Source: Companilactobacillus jidongensis (GTDB lineage: Bacteria > Bacillota > Bacilli > Lactobacillales > Lactobacillaceae). Taken from it: a DNA stretch of 64,000 bases. Where the stretch lies: the NCBI RefSeq assembly GCF_003946575.1, contig NZ_RHOP01000006.1, positions 62,001 to 126,000 on the forward strand, read 5' to 3'. Shown here in pieces: positions 1 through 7,427 of the stretch; positions within the stretch are counted from its first letter, which is position 1; each line of letters starts with the position of its first letter. The translations under genes and the position numbers were made by a program. Below the pieces are notes generated by a model. The model was not told the DNA's origin and made no database searches. It saw only the letters and a program-made list of their open reading frames with translations.

Positions 1-734
1 TTATTCTCTTTTTCTTGCTTACTTAGTTGTGCTTGTTTTCCTTGCTCGATTCCCTTGCTTAGATAAGTAATCATTTGATCGCCAACAGCATTTGAGATGT
101 CTTTAACAGTGGATACCCCATACTTATTAAATAGACTTGATTCAAATTCTTTTCTATCCATTTCAAATAATTCTGATGCTTGAGTGATCATGTCAATGAT
201 CTGATTTTCCTTAGCCTTATTAATCTTTTTATCAGCAAAGTTAGTTGTAGGCTTCTTAGTTTGATACTGGTTACTATTAGATCTATTTGAGTAGCTATTA
301 TTTGATTGATTTGACTTGTTCATAGAAGCACCATTACCGTCGTCATCAATGTCGCTTGTGATGCCTAGTGCAGCACTTAACGCATATCTCTTTGCATAAG
401 TACCAGCAGAACCAGCTGCTTGAGCGTCATGCTTACCGGTTATAACTACTTGAAGTGGTCCAAACATGACATACTGACCACTTTCATGAGATACCAGTGT
501 AGTAACAGATACGACACCAGCATTAACATCACTAGATAATTCCTGTGAATACACGATTCCACACGATTCTCCTAACGCCTTAATAGCATCATCGGCAGAT
601 TTAACAATGCCGTCTAATGTCACGTAATTACTTTTGAAGAATGGGTTCTCGGCAGTCTTAGAAGGCTGTGTTAATTTCTGACGGAATGCAATCATTCCCT
701 TTGTCCACTTATCAATATTTTCTGACATTTGCAT
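1..734 (-). CDS. ERF-family single-strand annealing protein (3' end outside window)
   Basis: This is a phage recombination protein that binds single-stranded DNA and promotes annealing of homologous strands. The translated frame (about 244 codons before the window edge) begins MQMSENIDKW and contains the ERF signatures NPFFKSNYVTLDGIV (about residues 30-45) and TYAKRYALSAALGI (about 110-125), followed by an Asn/Ser-rich linker. The start at 734 is chosen because GGAGG lies 7 nt upstream, overlapping the stop of the preceding gene. The C-terminus runs off the left edge. It follows a Gam-like gene, a usual pairing in Lactobacillus phages. Family assignment is from motif recognition. Confidence 0.85.
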   Translation of the reverse strand, partial: MQMSENIDKWTKGMIAFRQKLTQPSKTAENPFFKSNYVTLDGIVKSADDAIKALGESCGIVYSQELSSDVNAGVVSVTTLVSHESGQYVMFGPLQVVITGKHDAQAAGSAGTYAKRYALSAALGITSDIDDDGNGASMNKSNQSNNSYSNRSNSNQYQTKKPTTNFADKKINKAKENQIIDMITQASELFEMDRKEFESSLFNKYGVSTVKDISNAVGDQMITYLSKGIEQGKQAQLSKQEKEN

Positions 735-736
735 AA

Positions 737-1279
737 TTAATCCTCCTTGATACTTACTGTCACGGATCTACCTTGTGGCTCTACTTCAATACCATCAACA
801 GGAACACCATTTTCTGTTACGACTCTTCCATCTACTACGGTTGATGATTGTTTCAATGACTTCTTATTTAGAATCTTCTTTACGTAGTCATCTTCTCCGC
901 TTTCTTCGAGCGATTTAACTGCGGCGTCCTCATCTTGATAGTTCCATTTCTTCGGTGTCTTTCTATCTGAAATCTTTCCATATGGAGTATTAATTTTAAA
1001 ACTCTTATCCTGATCTTTCTTGATTCGATAGTATGAAAGAAGTGTGCCTTGAAAACGTTCGATAGTATTGTTATTTGTTTTTTGTTGCATCTCACGCCAA
1101 GTATTAATTCGTTCAACCTCCTGATCAGCACTTTCATCAATCGACTTGTTTTCTTCTTTTAAAGCCTTGATTTTACGGAAGTACCAATTAACTTGTTTTG
1201 GATCAAGAATCTCATCAGGTAATTGGCTTTCCTCCTTTTGAATACTATTAACTTCGTCTTTAAAAAACGGATTAAGCAT
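737..1279 (-). CDS. Gam-like host-nuclease inhibitor family protein
   Basis: A 180-residue phage early protein resembling the Mu Gam family, which binds DNA ends and protects them from host exonucleases. The N-terminal third is a long charged helix with the pattern NWYFRKIKALKEEN followed by EVERINTWREMQ, as in Gam-like proteins of siphoviruses. The middle segment (about 90-115) carries TPYGKISDRKTPKKWNY, also typical. It sits directly upstream of the ERF gene, and its last codons contain the ERF ribosome site, so the two are translationally coupled. The siphovirus Gp157 family is an alternative, since it shares the helical region and the 'TP(Y/F)G' segment. Confidence 0.65.
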   Translation of the reverse strand: MLNPFFKDEVNSIQKEESQLPDEILDPKQVNWYFRKIKALKEENKSIDESADQEVERINTWREMQQKTNNNTIERFQGTLLSYYRIKKDQDKSFKINTPYGKISDRKTPKKWNYQDEDAAVKSLEESGEDDYVKKILNKKSLKQSSTVVDGRVVTENGVPVDGIEVEPQGRSVTVSIKED

Positions 1280-1308
1280 AATTAGTTGTCCTCCTAATTT
1301 TTTAATTT

Positions 1309-1680
1309 CTAACTTCTTTTTACTTGCGTGAACTTCAACATATCTCCAAATTCATTAGCTTCTTGTTTGAAACCATTTAATAGGAATTGATGTTTCCCTT
1401 GTGGTGTCATCTCGTTAAACAGCTGTGATACACCATAGGTACTACTTTCTAGCAACCAACTTACAAACAGGTCTGTTTCCCCATAATCAAAGTAATGTCC
1501 ATCAAACTCTAAGACATCACTATATGGGTCAAACGCTTCATGTTTGAAATCTTTAATAATCTCGCCATCGACTGTGAAGTAATTCTTGTTTAAGTTTTTA
1601 GTGGTTCCGTACGAATTAATAGATCTATAACGTTCCTCGTCATATAAACAGGAATTGTCTAAATCAATTGATTTAATCAT
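1309..1680 (-). CDS. Hypothetical prophage early protein (123 aa)
   Basis: I do not recognise this family. The protein is acidic and soluble, with no signal peptide or membrane segment. GGAGG lies 7 nt before the ATG, so translation is well supported. It lies in the leftward early operon upstream of the Gam-like gene, with 29 nt between them. Position suggests a role in early phage development or recombination, but this is only context. Its leader on the opposite strand contains a candidate promoter and terminator for a small RNA. Confidence 0.6.
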   Translation of the reverse strand: MIKSIDLDNSCLYDEERYRSINSYGTTKNLNKNYFTVDGEIIKDFKHEAFDPYSDVLEFDGHYFDYGETDLFVSWLLESSTYGVSQLFNEMTPQGKHQFLLNGFKQEANEFGDMLKFTQVKRS

Positions 1681-1710
1681 TTGAATTCCTCCGTGTGCTA
1701 TAATTTAAGT

Positions 1711-1767
1711 ATTAAAAATATTTCTTATTTCTGGACTTGCTATTTTACGGATAGCAGGTCTTTTTTT
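1711..1767 (+). ncRNA. Candidate small phage RNA, opposite to the early operon
   Basis: On the plus strand TGCTATAAT at 1696-1704 is an exact extended -10 element. About 30 nt past the predicted start lies a strong intrinsic terminator: a 10-bp stem (1734-1743 with 1751-1760, one G-T pair), a 7-nt loop and T7 at 1761-1767. Promoter and terminator would define a transcript of about 57 nt with no ORF, antisense to the leader of the 123-residue early gene. No plus-strand gene explains the terminator. No -35 element is evident. Expression is inferred, not shown. Confidence 0.4.
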
Positions 1768-1853
1768 ATGACATCAGGTGTTCGATCAGTATACGTATCA
1801 GTAACGTAATTCTTAGTTGAAAAATGAGCTGATAACATTCTTAACAATCTCAT
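1740..1853 (-). CDS. Possible 37-aa prophage peptide
   Basis: A short frame starting MRLLRMLSAHFS, with GAGG about 8 nt before the ATG, overlaps in another frame the end of the 50-residue gene upstream. Its 3' end is formed by the hairpin at 1734-1760, so the frame could be fortuitous. No family is recognised. The ribosome site is the only positive evidence. Confidence 0.25.
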   Translation of the reverse strand: MRLLRMLSAHFSTKNYVTDTYTDRTPDVIKKDLLSVK

Positions 1854-1965
1854 GTTGTTTCCTCACCCACCTTTCATCGACATCGAATAATTCAAGTACA
1901 CCACCATATAACGTGATGGCATAACCTACTATGAGTGCAATTCCAATTACGATTAGGTAACTCAT
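1813..1965 (-). CDS. Small single-pass membrane protein of prophage (50 aa)
   Basis: The frame starts MSYLIVIGIALIVGYAITLY, a clear hydrophobic helix of about 20 residues, followed by an acidic then basic cytoplasmic-type tail (residues 21-50). It begins 3 nt beyond the stop of the 91-residue gene upstream. The Shine-Dalgarno match is weak, so translational coupling is likely. Small membrane proteins at this position are common in Lactobacillus phages, but no function is known to me. Confidence 0.45.
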   Translation of the reverse strand: MSYLIVIGIALIVGYAITLYGGVLELFDVDERWVRKQHEIVKNVISSFFN

Positions 1966-1967
1966 GA

Positions 1968-2243
1968 CTAATCCCATTCTTTCGAGAATAGATATTCAAC
2001 ATTATCTGATTTGTCTGATGATAACTTAATAACTGCAATTCCTGATTCTTCTAAGAAATTGATACATTCCTCGGAAATCTCATGATCAAAACTCTTACGG
2101 AACTTGTAAATCTTTTGCATTAACATTTGACACATTTGACTGATAATAGGATCAACAATATGTTCGAAGTCCTCCATATCATTTCCAAGCTGTTCAGCGT
2201 TGTTTAAAGCTCTTTTTGCGTAATCTGTTGTGTTATAAATCAT
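1968..2243 (-). CDS. Hypothetical prophage early protein (91 aa)
   Basis: This soluble 91-residue protein has no family I recognise. It contains two predicted helical stretches, a Met/Gln-rich centre and an acidic C-terminus ending FSKEWD. GGGAG lies about 8 nt before the ATG, within the end of the preceding gene. It belongs to the leftward early operon between the DUF771-like gene and the small membrane protein. Confidence 0.6.
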   Translation of the reverse strand: MIYNTTDYAKRALNNAEQLGNDMEDFEHIVDPIISQMCQMLMQKIYKFRKSFDHEISEECINFLEESGIAVIKLSSDKSDNVEYLFSKEWD

Positions 2244-2245
2244 TT

Positions 2246-2572
2246 TTAAAATCTCCCTTTGACAAAATATTGTGGATGTTCTTCAACGAACTTTTTAAAT
2301 CTAATTGATTGGAATTTCCAAGGACTACCAGAACCAGTAGAATATCTAACACACCCACCCTTATCCATATCTAGGACGTCACGGTATCTGTCTAGTTTCT
2401 TTACTAAAGTTGGGGCTGAACAACCAGCAATTTTACATGCCCAAGGAAGCAATTCGATACCCTCGTCAGCAGGCTTGCTGATCAAATCCTTCAGTTTATC
2501 TTTTCGTACCCAAGCCAGTACGTATCCATCTTTTTCCGGAATACCAAATGGTAAAGTCTCTGGTTCTTGCAT
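2246..2572 (-). CDS. DUF771-like phage protein (108 aa)
   Basis: The second half resembles the DUF771 family, small phage proteins often annotated near regulators: a helical region with DRYRDVLDMDKGG, then a 'VRYSTGSG.PWKFQ' segment and 'F..FVEEHPQYF' at the C-terminus. The family lacks an agreed function; a winged-helix DNA-binding role has been suggested by resemblance to excisionases. The ATG has GAGGG about 8 nt upstream and follows the HTH gene by 5 nt, so the two are coupled. Family call is moderately sure. Confidence 0.5.
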   Translation of the reverse strand: MQEPETLPFGIPEKDGYVLAWVRKDKLKDLISKPADEGIELLPWACKIAGCSAPTLVKKLDRYRDVLDMDKGGCVRYSTGSGSPWKFQSIRFKKFVEEHPQYFVKGRF

Positions 2573-2577
2573 TTATT

Positions 2578-3060
2578 TCACCCTCTTTCGCCTAATGCAG
2601 CTTGTTTAAGTGATATGTGGTACCTATGTGACATTGCTGTTGCACAAGCACGCATAATTGAACTCGTTCTGAACATTTTGAATATTCCAAATTTGATAAT
2701 ATTTTCATCAGGATTACTCTTGCTAATTTCTTTAAGTGCATTTTCGATTGCACTATCACTATTCAAATCTTCAATCTGCGTACCTATCAGCAATGATGAT
2801 GTTTCTTGGTTATACTCACTAGAAATATTTAGCAAAACCGGCGGTAGATTGAACAGGTAGCAATTAACAGCCAACGAAAATCTTGTATCATCAATTGCGT
2901 TTGATAGATTAACCAAGTATTCATCTTTGATTGGAGTTCCTTTAAACCATTTACCAACAGTTGTTTTTGACGTTCCTGCTATTGCTGCTAAATCGGTATC
3001 ATTGAAATTTTGACGATCTTGCATATTTAAAACCTCTTGCACGATGTTTATATTGCTCAT
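2578..3060 (-). CDS. Phage HTH regulatory protein (160 aa)
   Basis: The N-terminal 50 residues form a helix-turn-helix of the lambda-repressor type (DLAAIAGTSKTTVGKWFKG). The remainder is helical without an obvious catalytic motif. The ATG at 3060 is chosen over an upstream in-frame GTG because GGAGG stands 8 nt before it, while the GTG overlaps that same site. It is the second gene of the leftward early operon after the Cro-like gene. It may act as an antirepressor or second early regulator. That role is inferred from position. Confidence 0.6.
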   Translation of the reverse strand: MSNINIVQEVLNMQDRQNFNDTDLAAIAGTSKTTVGKWFKGTPIKDEYLVNLSNAIDDTRFSLAVNCYLFNLPPVLLNISSEYNQETSSLLIGTQIEDLNSDSAIENALKEISKSNPDENIIKFGIFKMFRTSSIMRACATAMSHRYHISLKQAALGERG

Positions 3061-3129
3061 TCTTATCACCTCCTTGATAACTCCGGCTTACAAAACTGAC
3101 TTCATTTGTAAATCGACTTTTTTGTACTA

Positions 3130-3369
3130 TTAAGATGTTGATAATAAATATTTACTAATAACGGATTCCGTTAGTTTATCATCAAAAAAAATAGACACAT
3201 CTACATCTAAAAATTTTGCTATTTTTTCTAGCATGATTGGATCAATTGACTTATTAGTGTTTTCTATCCTGGAATATCTCATTTGACTTATGTTTAAAAA
3301 CTCAGCAACGGATTTTTGCTTTACTCCTTTTGCTTGTCTTATTTTTTTGACGTTGTTCTGCAAATTCAA
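3130..3369 (-). CDS. Cro-like XRE-family regulator (79 aa)
   Basis: A compact helix-turn-helix protein: residues 5-60 match the HTH_3 fold (VAEFLNISQMRYSRIENTNK), and length fits phage Cro-like repressors. Translation most likely starts at TTG 3369, with GGAG 8 nt upstream. A longer open frame exists but its N-terminal extension would cover the promoter and operator. The gene is first in the leftward early operon and diverges from the CI-like gene. A perfect 15-bp palindrome lies within its own 3' end. Confidence 0.75.
   Translation of the reverse strand: MNLQNNVKKIRQAKGVKQKSVAEFLNISQMRYSRIENTNKSIDPIMLEKIAKFLDVDVSIFFDDKLTESVISKYLLSTS
3159..3173. promoter_or_regulatory. Palindromic operator inside the cro-like gene
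   Basis: TAACGGATTCCGTTA is a perfect 15-bp palindrome (7-bp arms around a central T). It differs by one base from the site between the -35 and -10 of the early promoter at 3405-3419. Two near-identical sites about 245 bp apart suggest cooperative or looped repressor binding. Confidence 0.55.
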
Positions 3370-3397
3370 TTTATCATCTCCTTTAGTTGATAAATAC

Positions 3398-3426
3398 ATT
3401 ATACTAACGTATTCCGTTAATGTAAA
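3398..3426 (-). promoter_or_regulatory. Early leftward promoter with repressor operator
   Basis: Reading the minus strand, TTTACA (3426-3421) and TATAAT (3403-3398) are separated by exactly 17 nt. The spacer is filled by the operator copy TAACGTATTCCGTTA at 3405-3419. Binding there would block RNA polymerase, as expected for the CI/Cro switch. Two further CGTTA half-sites lie at 3445-3449 and 3466-3470 on the CI side. Confidence 0.7.
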
Positions 3427-3507
3427 GCTTTTTTTCAATTTTTTCGTTAGTTTTATAACTAATTTCGTTACTAATGATATATTAAAGATTATTAGGAGTT
3501 GATAGAC

Positions 3508-3849
3508 ATGGCTACAATTGGAGAACGAATTAAAGAGTATAGAAAGAAAAAACATCTTACTCAAAAGGAGTTAAGCAATCTTATTCATAAAACTCCACAA
3601 GTGATTTCTAATTATGAACGTGGCTATAGCACGCCCGATTCTTTAGTTATGAAAGACATTGCGGCTGCTTTAGATGTCTCGTTGGATGTTTTAAGTGCTA
3701 ATAAAAACTCACAAGTAAAATCAAAAAAGAAGCACGTGGACCTTGCTGATGATGACATTGTTATGTCATATGAAGGGAAACCAATCCCCCCTGAAGATTT
3801 AGAAGTTATGCGTAGATTTCTAAGGGGTGGAAAGAATAATGGACAATGA
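3508..3849 (+). CDS. CI-like lysogeny repressor (XRE family)
   Basis: Residues 4-60 form an XRE helix-turn-helix (TQKELSNLIHKTPQVISNYERG). The short C-terminal part (DLADDDIVMSYEGKPIPPEDLE) matches repressors that are cleaved by ImmA-type proteases rather than by RecA-stimulated autoproteolysis. At 113 residues it is of the ImmR-like short type. ATG 3508 is preferred to an upstream TTG because GGAG lies 9 nt before it. It overlaps the protease gene by 11 nt and diverges from the Cro-like gene. It should repress the early leftward promoter and maintain lysogeny. Confidence 0.8.
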   Translation: MATIGERIKEYRKKKHLTQKELSNLIHKTPQVISNYERGYSTPDSLVMKDIAAALDVSLDVLSANKNSQVKSKKKHVDLADDDIVMSYEGKPIPPEDLEVMRRFLRGGKNNGQ

Positions 3850-4246
3850 TGTAATTACTTACTTAATGAATATTGCTTTTGATAATAAGATAGTTATTAA
3901 CTTTTTTGATAATTTAGATCCCAATACACCACCAGGCTCGGATGTGGAGACAAGAAGAATTGCTATGAATTCAAGGTGGCATAATAAATCAGAGATACCT
4001 TTTCAATTAGCTCATGAGCTGGGTCATATTCTATCTGACCAACAATCAACTAAAATCCTCTATTTCACTCCATATAAGTATGGCATGGAGTTAGAAGCCA
4101 ACGAGTATGCTATTGATCTACTTCTTCCTTTATATTTAAACGATAAAGAGAAAGATGATGTTAACAGTCATGGATTTATGAGTTACTTCAATGTTCCCTA
4201 TCATCTTGAAGACGTGGTCATTAGGGAAATAAAAAAATTACTATAG
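3839..4246 (+). CDS. ImmA/IrrE-family metallopeptidase
   Basis: This 135-residue protein has the zinc protease signature FQLAHELGHIL (residues about 59-69) and a downstream Glu-rich helix (ELEANEYAIDLLLP) that completes the metal site. ImmA of ICEBs1 inactivates its partner repressor by cleavage during SOS or quorum signals. The overlap with the CI-like gene strongly supports the same pairing here. Start at ATG 3839, preceded by AAGGGGTGG. It is expected to be cytoplasmic and to trigger prophage induction. Confidence 0.8.
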   Translation: MDNDVITYLMNIAFDNKIVINFFDNLDPNTPPGSDVETRRIAMNSRWHNKSEIPFQLAHELGHILSDQQSTKILYFTPYKYGMELEANEYAIDLLLPLYLNDKEKDDVNSHGFMSYFNVPYHLEDVVIREIKKLL

Positions 4247-4323
4247 CCTATTGTACAAAAAGCTTATTTAAAAAATGTCCAAACACTGACGACATTAAAA
4301 GCTGAATTTTAGGGGGCTTTATT

Positions 4324-4944
4324 ATGATTATGTGGCTTATTACCATTTTTATGGGTTTTATGGTTTACTACCTGTTTAAAAACAAGAGCAAAGGATGGGG
4401 TTATCTTTTTGTATTTTTAACAATTTTTTGTTTAATTATTTCAATTGGAATATCTGCTGATAAAGATGATTCTAATTCAAATAAATCGTCCAAGAATAAA
4501 ACTGAAAAAGTTGCAACAAAGAAAAAAGAAAAGTCTAAACCTACGGCAAATGCAACTTCTTCAAAACCAAAATCTAAGGATAACGAAGACGCAAAGGTTA
4601 AGGCGACTAAAAAAGCGAACGATCAAAAAAACTTTGACGATTATAAAAATGCCCTTACTACTCTTCCTGATCAATCCAATGGTGCTCTGACTAAAGCATA
4701 TGTAGACAATGATAGTGGAAATACTGTCTTGGTTCTTTCTGACGATGCTTTATCACTTTCAAGTAATGAACTAAAGAGTGTATGTAAAAGTGCATGGGAT
4801 TTAGGAATTAAGATGTCTAGCAGCTATATGCCCGGAGATAACTCTGTAGGCGATGCAAGTAAATACATAACTATAGAAGATAACACTGGTAATAGGCTTG
4901 CTCACACGTCTTTATTTGGTTCTTTTAAATATGACGGTGAATAA
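4324..4944 (+). CDS. Prophage membrane protein with Lys-rich linker (206 aa)
   Basis: I do not recognise a named family. The N-terminus has two hydrophobic segments (about residues 3-18 and 24-43). A Lys/Ser/Thr-rich linker follows (45-100), then a globular C-terminal domain of about 100 residues (from NDQKNFDDYKNAL). That layout puts the C-terminal domain outside or close to the membrane. The ATG has AGGGGG about 8 nt upstream. It lies between immA and int in the lysogenic transcription direction, so it may be a superinfection-exclusion or lysogenic conversion factor. That role is inferred from position. Confidence 0.6.
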   Translation: MIMWLITIFMGFMVYYLFKNKSKGWGYLFVFLTIFCLIISIGISADKDDSNSNKSSKNKTEKVATKKKEKSKPTANATSSKPKSKDNEDAKVKATKKANDQKNFDDYKNALTTLPDQSNGALTKAYVDNDSGNTVLVLSDDALSLSSNELKSVCKSAWDLGIKMSSSYMPGDNSVGDASKYITIEDNTGNRLAHTSLFGSFKYDGE

Positions 4945-4953
4945 CTAATAATT

Positions 4954-4974
4954 AGCCGGAAACGGCTTTTTTTT
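4954..4974 (+). terminator. Intrinsic terminator after prophage membrane gene
   Basis: AGCCG (4954-4958), loop GAAA and CGGCT (4963-4967) are followed by a run of T. It ends the cI-immA-membrane protein transcription unit. Confidence 0.8.
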
Positions 4975-5011
4975 AATAATAAAAGAAACAAATTTTGGGT
5001 ATATAAATAGC

Positions 5012-5025
5012 CATGCCGTGGCATG
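5012..5025. promoter_or_regulatory. CATGCC-GT-GGCATG palindrome before lysogeny cargo gene
   Basis: A 12-base inverted repeat with a 2-base spacer stands 34 bases before the start of the 163-residue gene, in the expected promoter or leader region. It could be an operator or a small hairpin. No regulator is assigned. Confidence 0.3.
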
Positions 5026-5047
5026 ACTAAATATTGGAGGTACTAAC

Positions 5048-5539
5048 ATGGAAAACCCATTTGATAAATTTACAGTATATAAAAGTCCTAGTGTTGTAAA
5101 GTTCGATATTAAATTATTAAAAGGAGAACTTTATGATGATTCCGATACTGATTCAAAAATAAAAATCAATTTGAATATCGATACATACATTCCGTATGAG
5201 ACAGGAATTATTCAATCATTGGATTTCAATTTATATGCTATGAATGACAGATCAGATGTTCCATCAAGTGATGGAATAATTCATATGGAACCCGCTGCAG
5301 GCATTAAAGTTAACGTTAATGAATTGATAAAATCGAAAGATCCTAGTTTTGCTTCTCACTATAATATTTTCCAATTAAACCACGATTTTGAATTTGTATC
5401 TCCATTTATTGGTACTAATTACAATTTGCTGGGGGTTAACGTTGTTATTAATAGAACTCCAGATATCAACTTTCCAATAGCAAAGGAAAGTATTTATACA
5501 ACTGTAGTTCCCACGTACTATTTAAGTGAGGAAATCTAA
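5048..5539 (+). CDS. Uncharacterised prophage cargo protein (163 aa)
   Basis: No family recognised. The protein is predicted soluble and beta-rich with alternating hydrophobic strands (for example KIKINLNIDTYIPYE) and no catalytic motif visible. GGAGG lies about 8 nt before the ATG. Its stop overlaps the start of the next gene (TAATG), so the two are translationally coupled and probably act together. The pair lies in the lysogeny module between a terminator and the integrase, a usual place for phage-exclusion or moron genes. Confidence 0.55.
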   Translation: MENPFDKFTVYKSPSVVKFDIKLLKGELYDDSDTDSKIKINLNIDTYIPYETGIIQSLDFNLYAMNDRSDVPSSDGIIHMEPAAGIKVNVNELIKSKDPSFASHYNIFQLNHDFEFVSPFIGTNYNLLGVNVVINRTPDINFPIAKESIYTTVVPTYYLSEEI

Positions 5540-5877
5540 TGTCCGGCGGAAAGGTTATACAATTAAAAAATTTTACTTCCATTGCTCCCCAAGACATGGA
5601 TTCATTCGATAGTGATACAATGAAGAAAAGTGATTCAACTTATCATTCTAATCACAGTGGAGGTGGATCAGATATGGATAAATATGCTACCAAAGAAGAA
5701 CTAAAGCATACTCAAGAAATCTTATCTGAAAAGATTAATCATAGATCTGATGTAATTGAAGAAAAGATTGCCGGAGTAAAATCACAAATTGAATCTAGCA
5801 ACAAACTTCTCTATTGGATTTTGGGAATCTTCGGAGCCGTATTCACCGGATTACTTGTTGCACTTCTTACTAAATAA
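5539..5877 (+). CDS. Prophage tail-anchored coiled-coil membrane protein (112 aa)
   Basis: The first 45 residues are polar and Ser/Gly-rich. Residues about 47-88 are a heptad-like helix (ATKEELKHTQEILSEKINHR), and residues 90-110 form one hydrophobic helix ending VALLTK. The arrangement is that of a tail-anchored membrane protein, similar in layout to XhlA-type proteins and to small transmembrane partners in phage-exclusion pairs. Coupled by TAATG to the 163-residue gene. Function unknown. Confidence 0.55.
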   Translation: MSGGKVIQLKNFTSIAPQDMDSFDSDTMKKSDSTYHSNHSGGGSDMDKYATKEELKHTQEILSEKINHRSDVIEEKIAGVKSQIESSNKLLYWILGIFGAVFTGLLVALLTK

Positions 5878-5880
5878 ACA

Positions 5881-5901
5881 AAGCCATTAACAGGCTTTTT
5901 T
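5881..5901 (+). terminator. Terminator of the prophage cargo pair
   Basis: AAGCC (5881-5885) pairs with GGCTT (5893-5897) and is followed by a T-rich run. The stem is short, so termination may be partial. Confidence 0.55.
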
Positions 5902-6035
5902 ATTTTTAGTATTAAAAGAACATATGTGCCCCTTAAATTGACATTTTCTTCATATTCGTCAATAGAACTATAAAAAATACTCAAAACAAGACAAATCTTA
6001 TAAAACAAGTTTACGAAAGAAAGGAAATTGTAATT

Positions 6036-7175
6036 ATGGCAACAATTCATAAACGCAATGGAAAATGGGAATATCGTGTTTCCTATAAAGATCCTACTAC
6101 TGGCAAATATAGAAATAAAACAAAGGGCGGGTTCGTCAGGAAAACAGATTGTGTTGAAGCTGCCCGAATAATCGAAATGGACAAATCAAACAATGTAAAC
6201 TTATCTAAAAAAGAAGTCCTCTTCTCTGATTACTTTAAAGAATGGGTCAATACATACAAGATTGAAGGACGATCTAAATCTACCGTTAATCGATATTACT
6301 TCACACATAAAGTAATTAAAGAGAACTTTCCTGATGAGCGGCTTATTGATGTAACCAAAAAGGAATACCAAACATTCATGAATAAATTCGGAAAGAAAAG
6401 AACTTTGGTTACTATGCAGAAGTATCAATCCTTTATACATCAAATGGTTGTTGAAGCAATCGAGGAAGGCATTATCCACAAAGATTTTACTAGGAACGTT
6501 GAATTAATTGCAGGACGTGATTCAAAAAAAGAATCTGATAAATTTCTTGAGCCTGATGATTATGTCAATTTGATAAAGATCTCAAAAGCCAAATCTGGAT
6601 ATTCAAACATTTCGGCAACTATGATCTATCTTGCTACCGAAACTGGTATGAGATATGAGGAAATAACTGCCCTAACATGGGACAAGATTAACTTCGATGA
6701 TTCTACTATTAGAGTTGATAAAGCCTACAGGCGTGATGAAATAGAGCTTCAAAAGACTAAGACACCTTCTAGTGTAAGAACACTCACTATATCCGATGAA
6801 TGTTTAGATGTACTAAAAAACTACAAACTTGAGCAGCAACTTTATTTCAAATCAATTGGCTACATTGATAAGGGCAACTTTGTATTTAGGACAAAATATA
6901 GAACCCTGGTTCAATCTAAAACCGTTAACGATTCCCTTAAAGATTTATTGACTTTGATCGGTGCTAAAAAGATGGTTAGTTTTCATGATATTAGACATAC
7001 TCACATATCTTATCTAATGGACAGCGGTATGAATCCGAAATTCGTATCGCAACATGCAGGCCACAAGGAGTTAAAAACCACTTTGAAGTATTATACCCAT
7101 TTATTCAATAAGACCGCTCTTGAGCAAAATAACGAGCTGAAGGATATCTTTGATAACATAACAAAAGAACATTAA
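6036..7175 (+). CDS. Tyrosine recombinase integrase (379 aa)
   Basis: A full-length phage integrase. The N-terminus has an AP2-like arm-binding domain (KRNGKWEYRVSYKDPTTGKY). A SAM-like core-binding domain follows (about 60-150), then a catalytic domain with Arg in TGMRYEEITAL, HDIRHTHISYLM (His-x-x-Arg), a further His in QHAGHKELKTT and the nucleophile Tyr in LKYYTHLF. AAAGGAAA precedes the ATG. It lies 250 bp from tRNA-Ser(CGA), with repeated TGCGCAAA octamers between, fitting site-specific insertion at the tRNA 3' end. Confidence 0.93.
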   Translation: MATIHKRNGKWEYRVSYKDPTTGKYRNKTKGGFVRKTDCVEAARIIEMDKSNNVNLSKKEVLFSDYFKEWVNTYKIEGRSKSTVNRYYFTHKVIKENFPDERLIDVTKKEYQTFMNKFGKKRTLVTMQKYQSFIHQMVVEAIEEGIIHKDFTRNVELIAGRDSKKESDKFLEPDDYVNLIKISKAKSGYSNISATMIYLATETGMRYEEITALTWDKINFDDSTIRVDKAYRRDEIELQKTKTPSSVRTLTISDECLDVLKNYKLEQQLYFKSIGYIDKGNFVFRTKYRTLVQSKTVNDSLKDLLTLIGAKKMVSFHDIRHTHISYLMDSGMNPKFVSQHAGHKELKTTLKYYTHLFNKTALEQNNELKDIFDNITKEH

Positions 7176-7206
7176 CCTAATGATACCAACGACAAATAGT
7201 ATTTTT

Positions 7207-7317
7207 TGCGCAAACCCATTTTTCGACAATTTCTCTTTGCGCAGGCTTTTTTTATTGAAATTGGTATACCTCTAAAAATCATCAAAATATCATTCCTGCG
7301 CAAAACTCTGCGCAAAT
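7207..7317. repeat. TGCGCAAA octamers, putative integrase arm sites
   Basis: TGCGCAAA occurs at 7207-7214, 7298-7305 and 7310-7317 in direct orientation, and inverted at 7236-7243. All fall between the integrase stop and the tRNA. The first and the inverted copy also form a long-loop hairpin followed by a T run, possibly serving as the int terminator. Clustered repeats beside int are typical of attachment-site arm sequences. Confidence 0.5.
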
Positions 7318-7350
7318 AACATTTAAATTCTCCTACGTTTTTTATAAAGC

Positions 7351-7386
7351 AAAAAAAGAGGAACACCGTTAATTCGGTATTCCTCT
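7351..7386 (-). terminator. Terminator of tRNA-Ser transcript
   Basis: AGAGGAACACCG (7357-7368) and CGGTATTCCTCT (7375-7386) form a 12-bp stem with one mismatch. On the minus strand it is followed by T7. It lies about 40 nt past the tRNA 3' end. Confidence 0.85.
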
Positions 7387-7427
7387 AACTGTTTTTGAGA
7401 ACTTTTGTTCTCTTTTATTCTAAAAAA

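Noticed and set aside
7172-7366. Minus-strand open frame between int and tRNA-Ser
   Set aside because: It covers the repeat and terminator region, has no ribosome site and no recognisable product.
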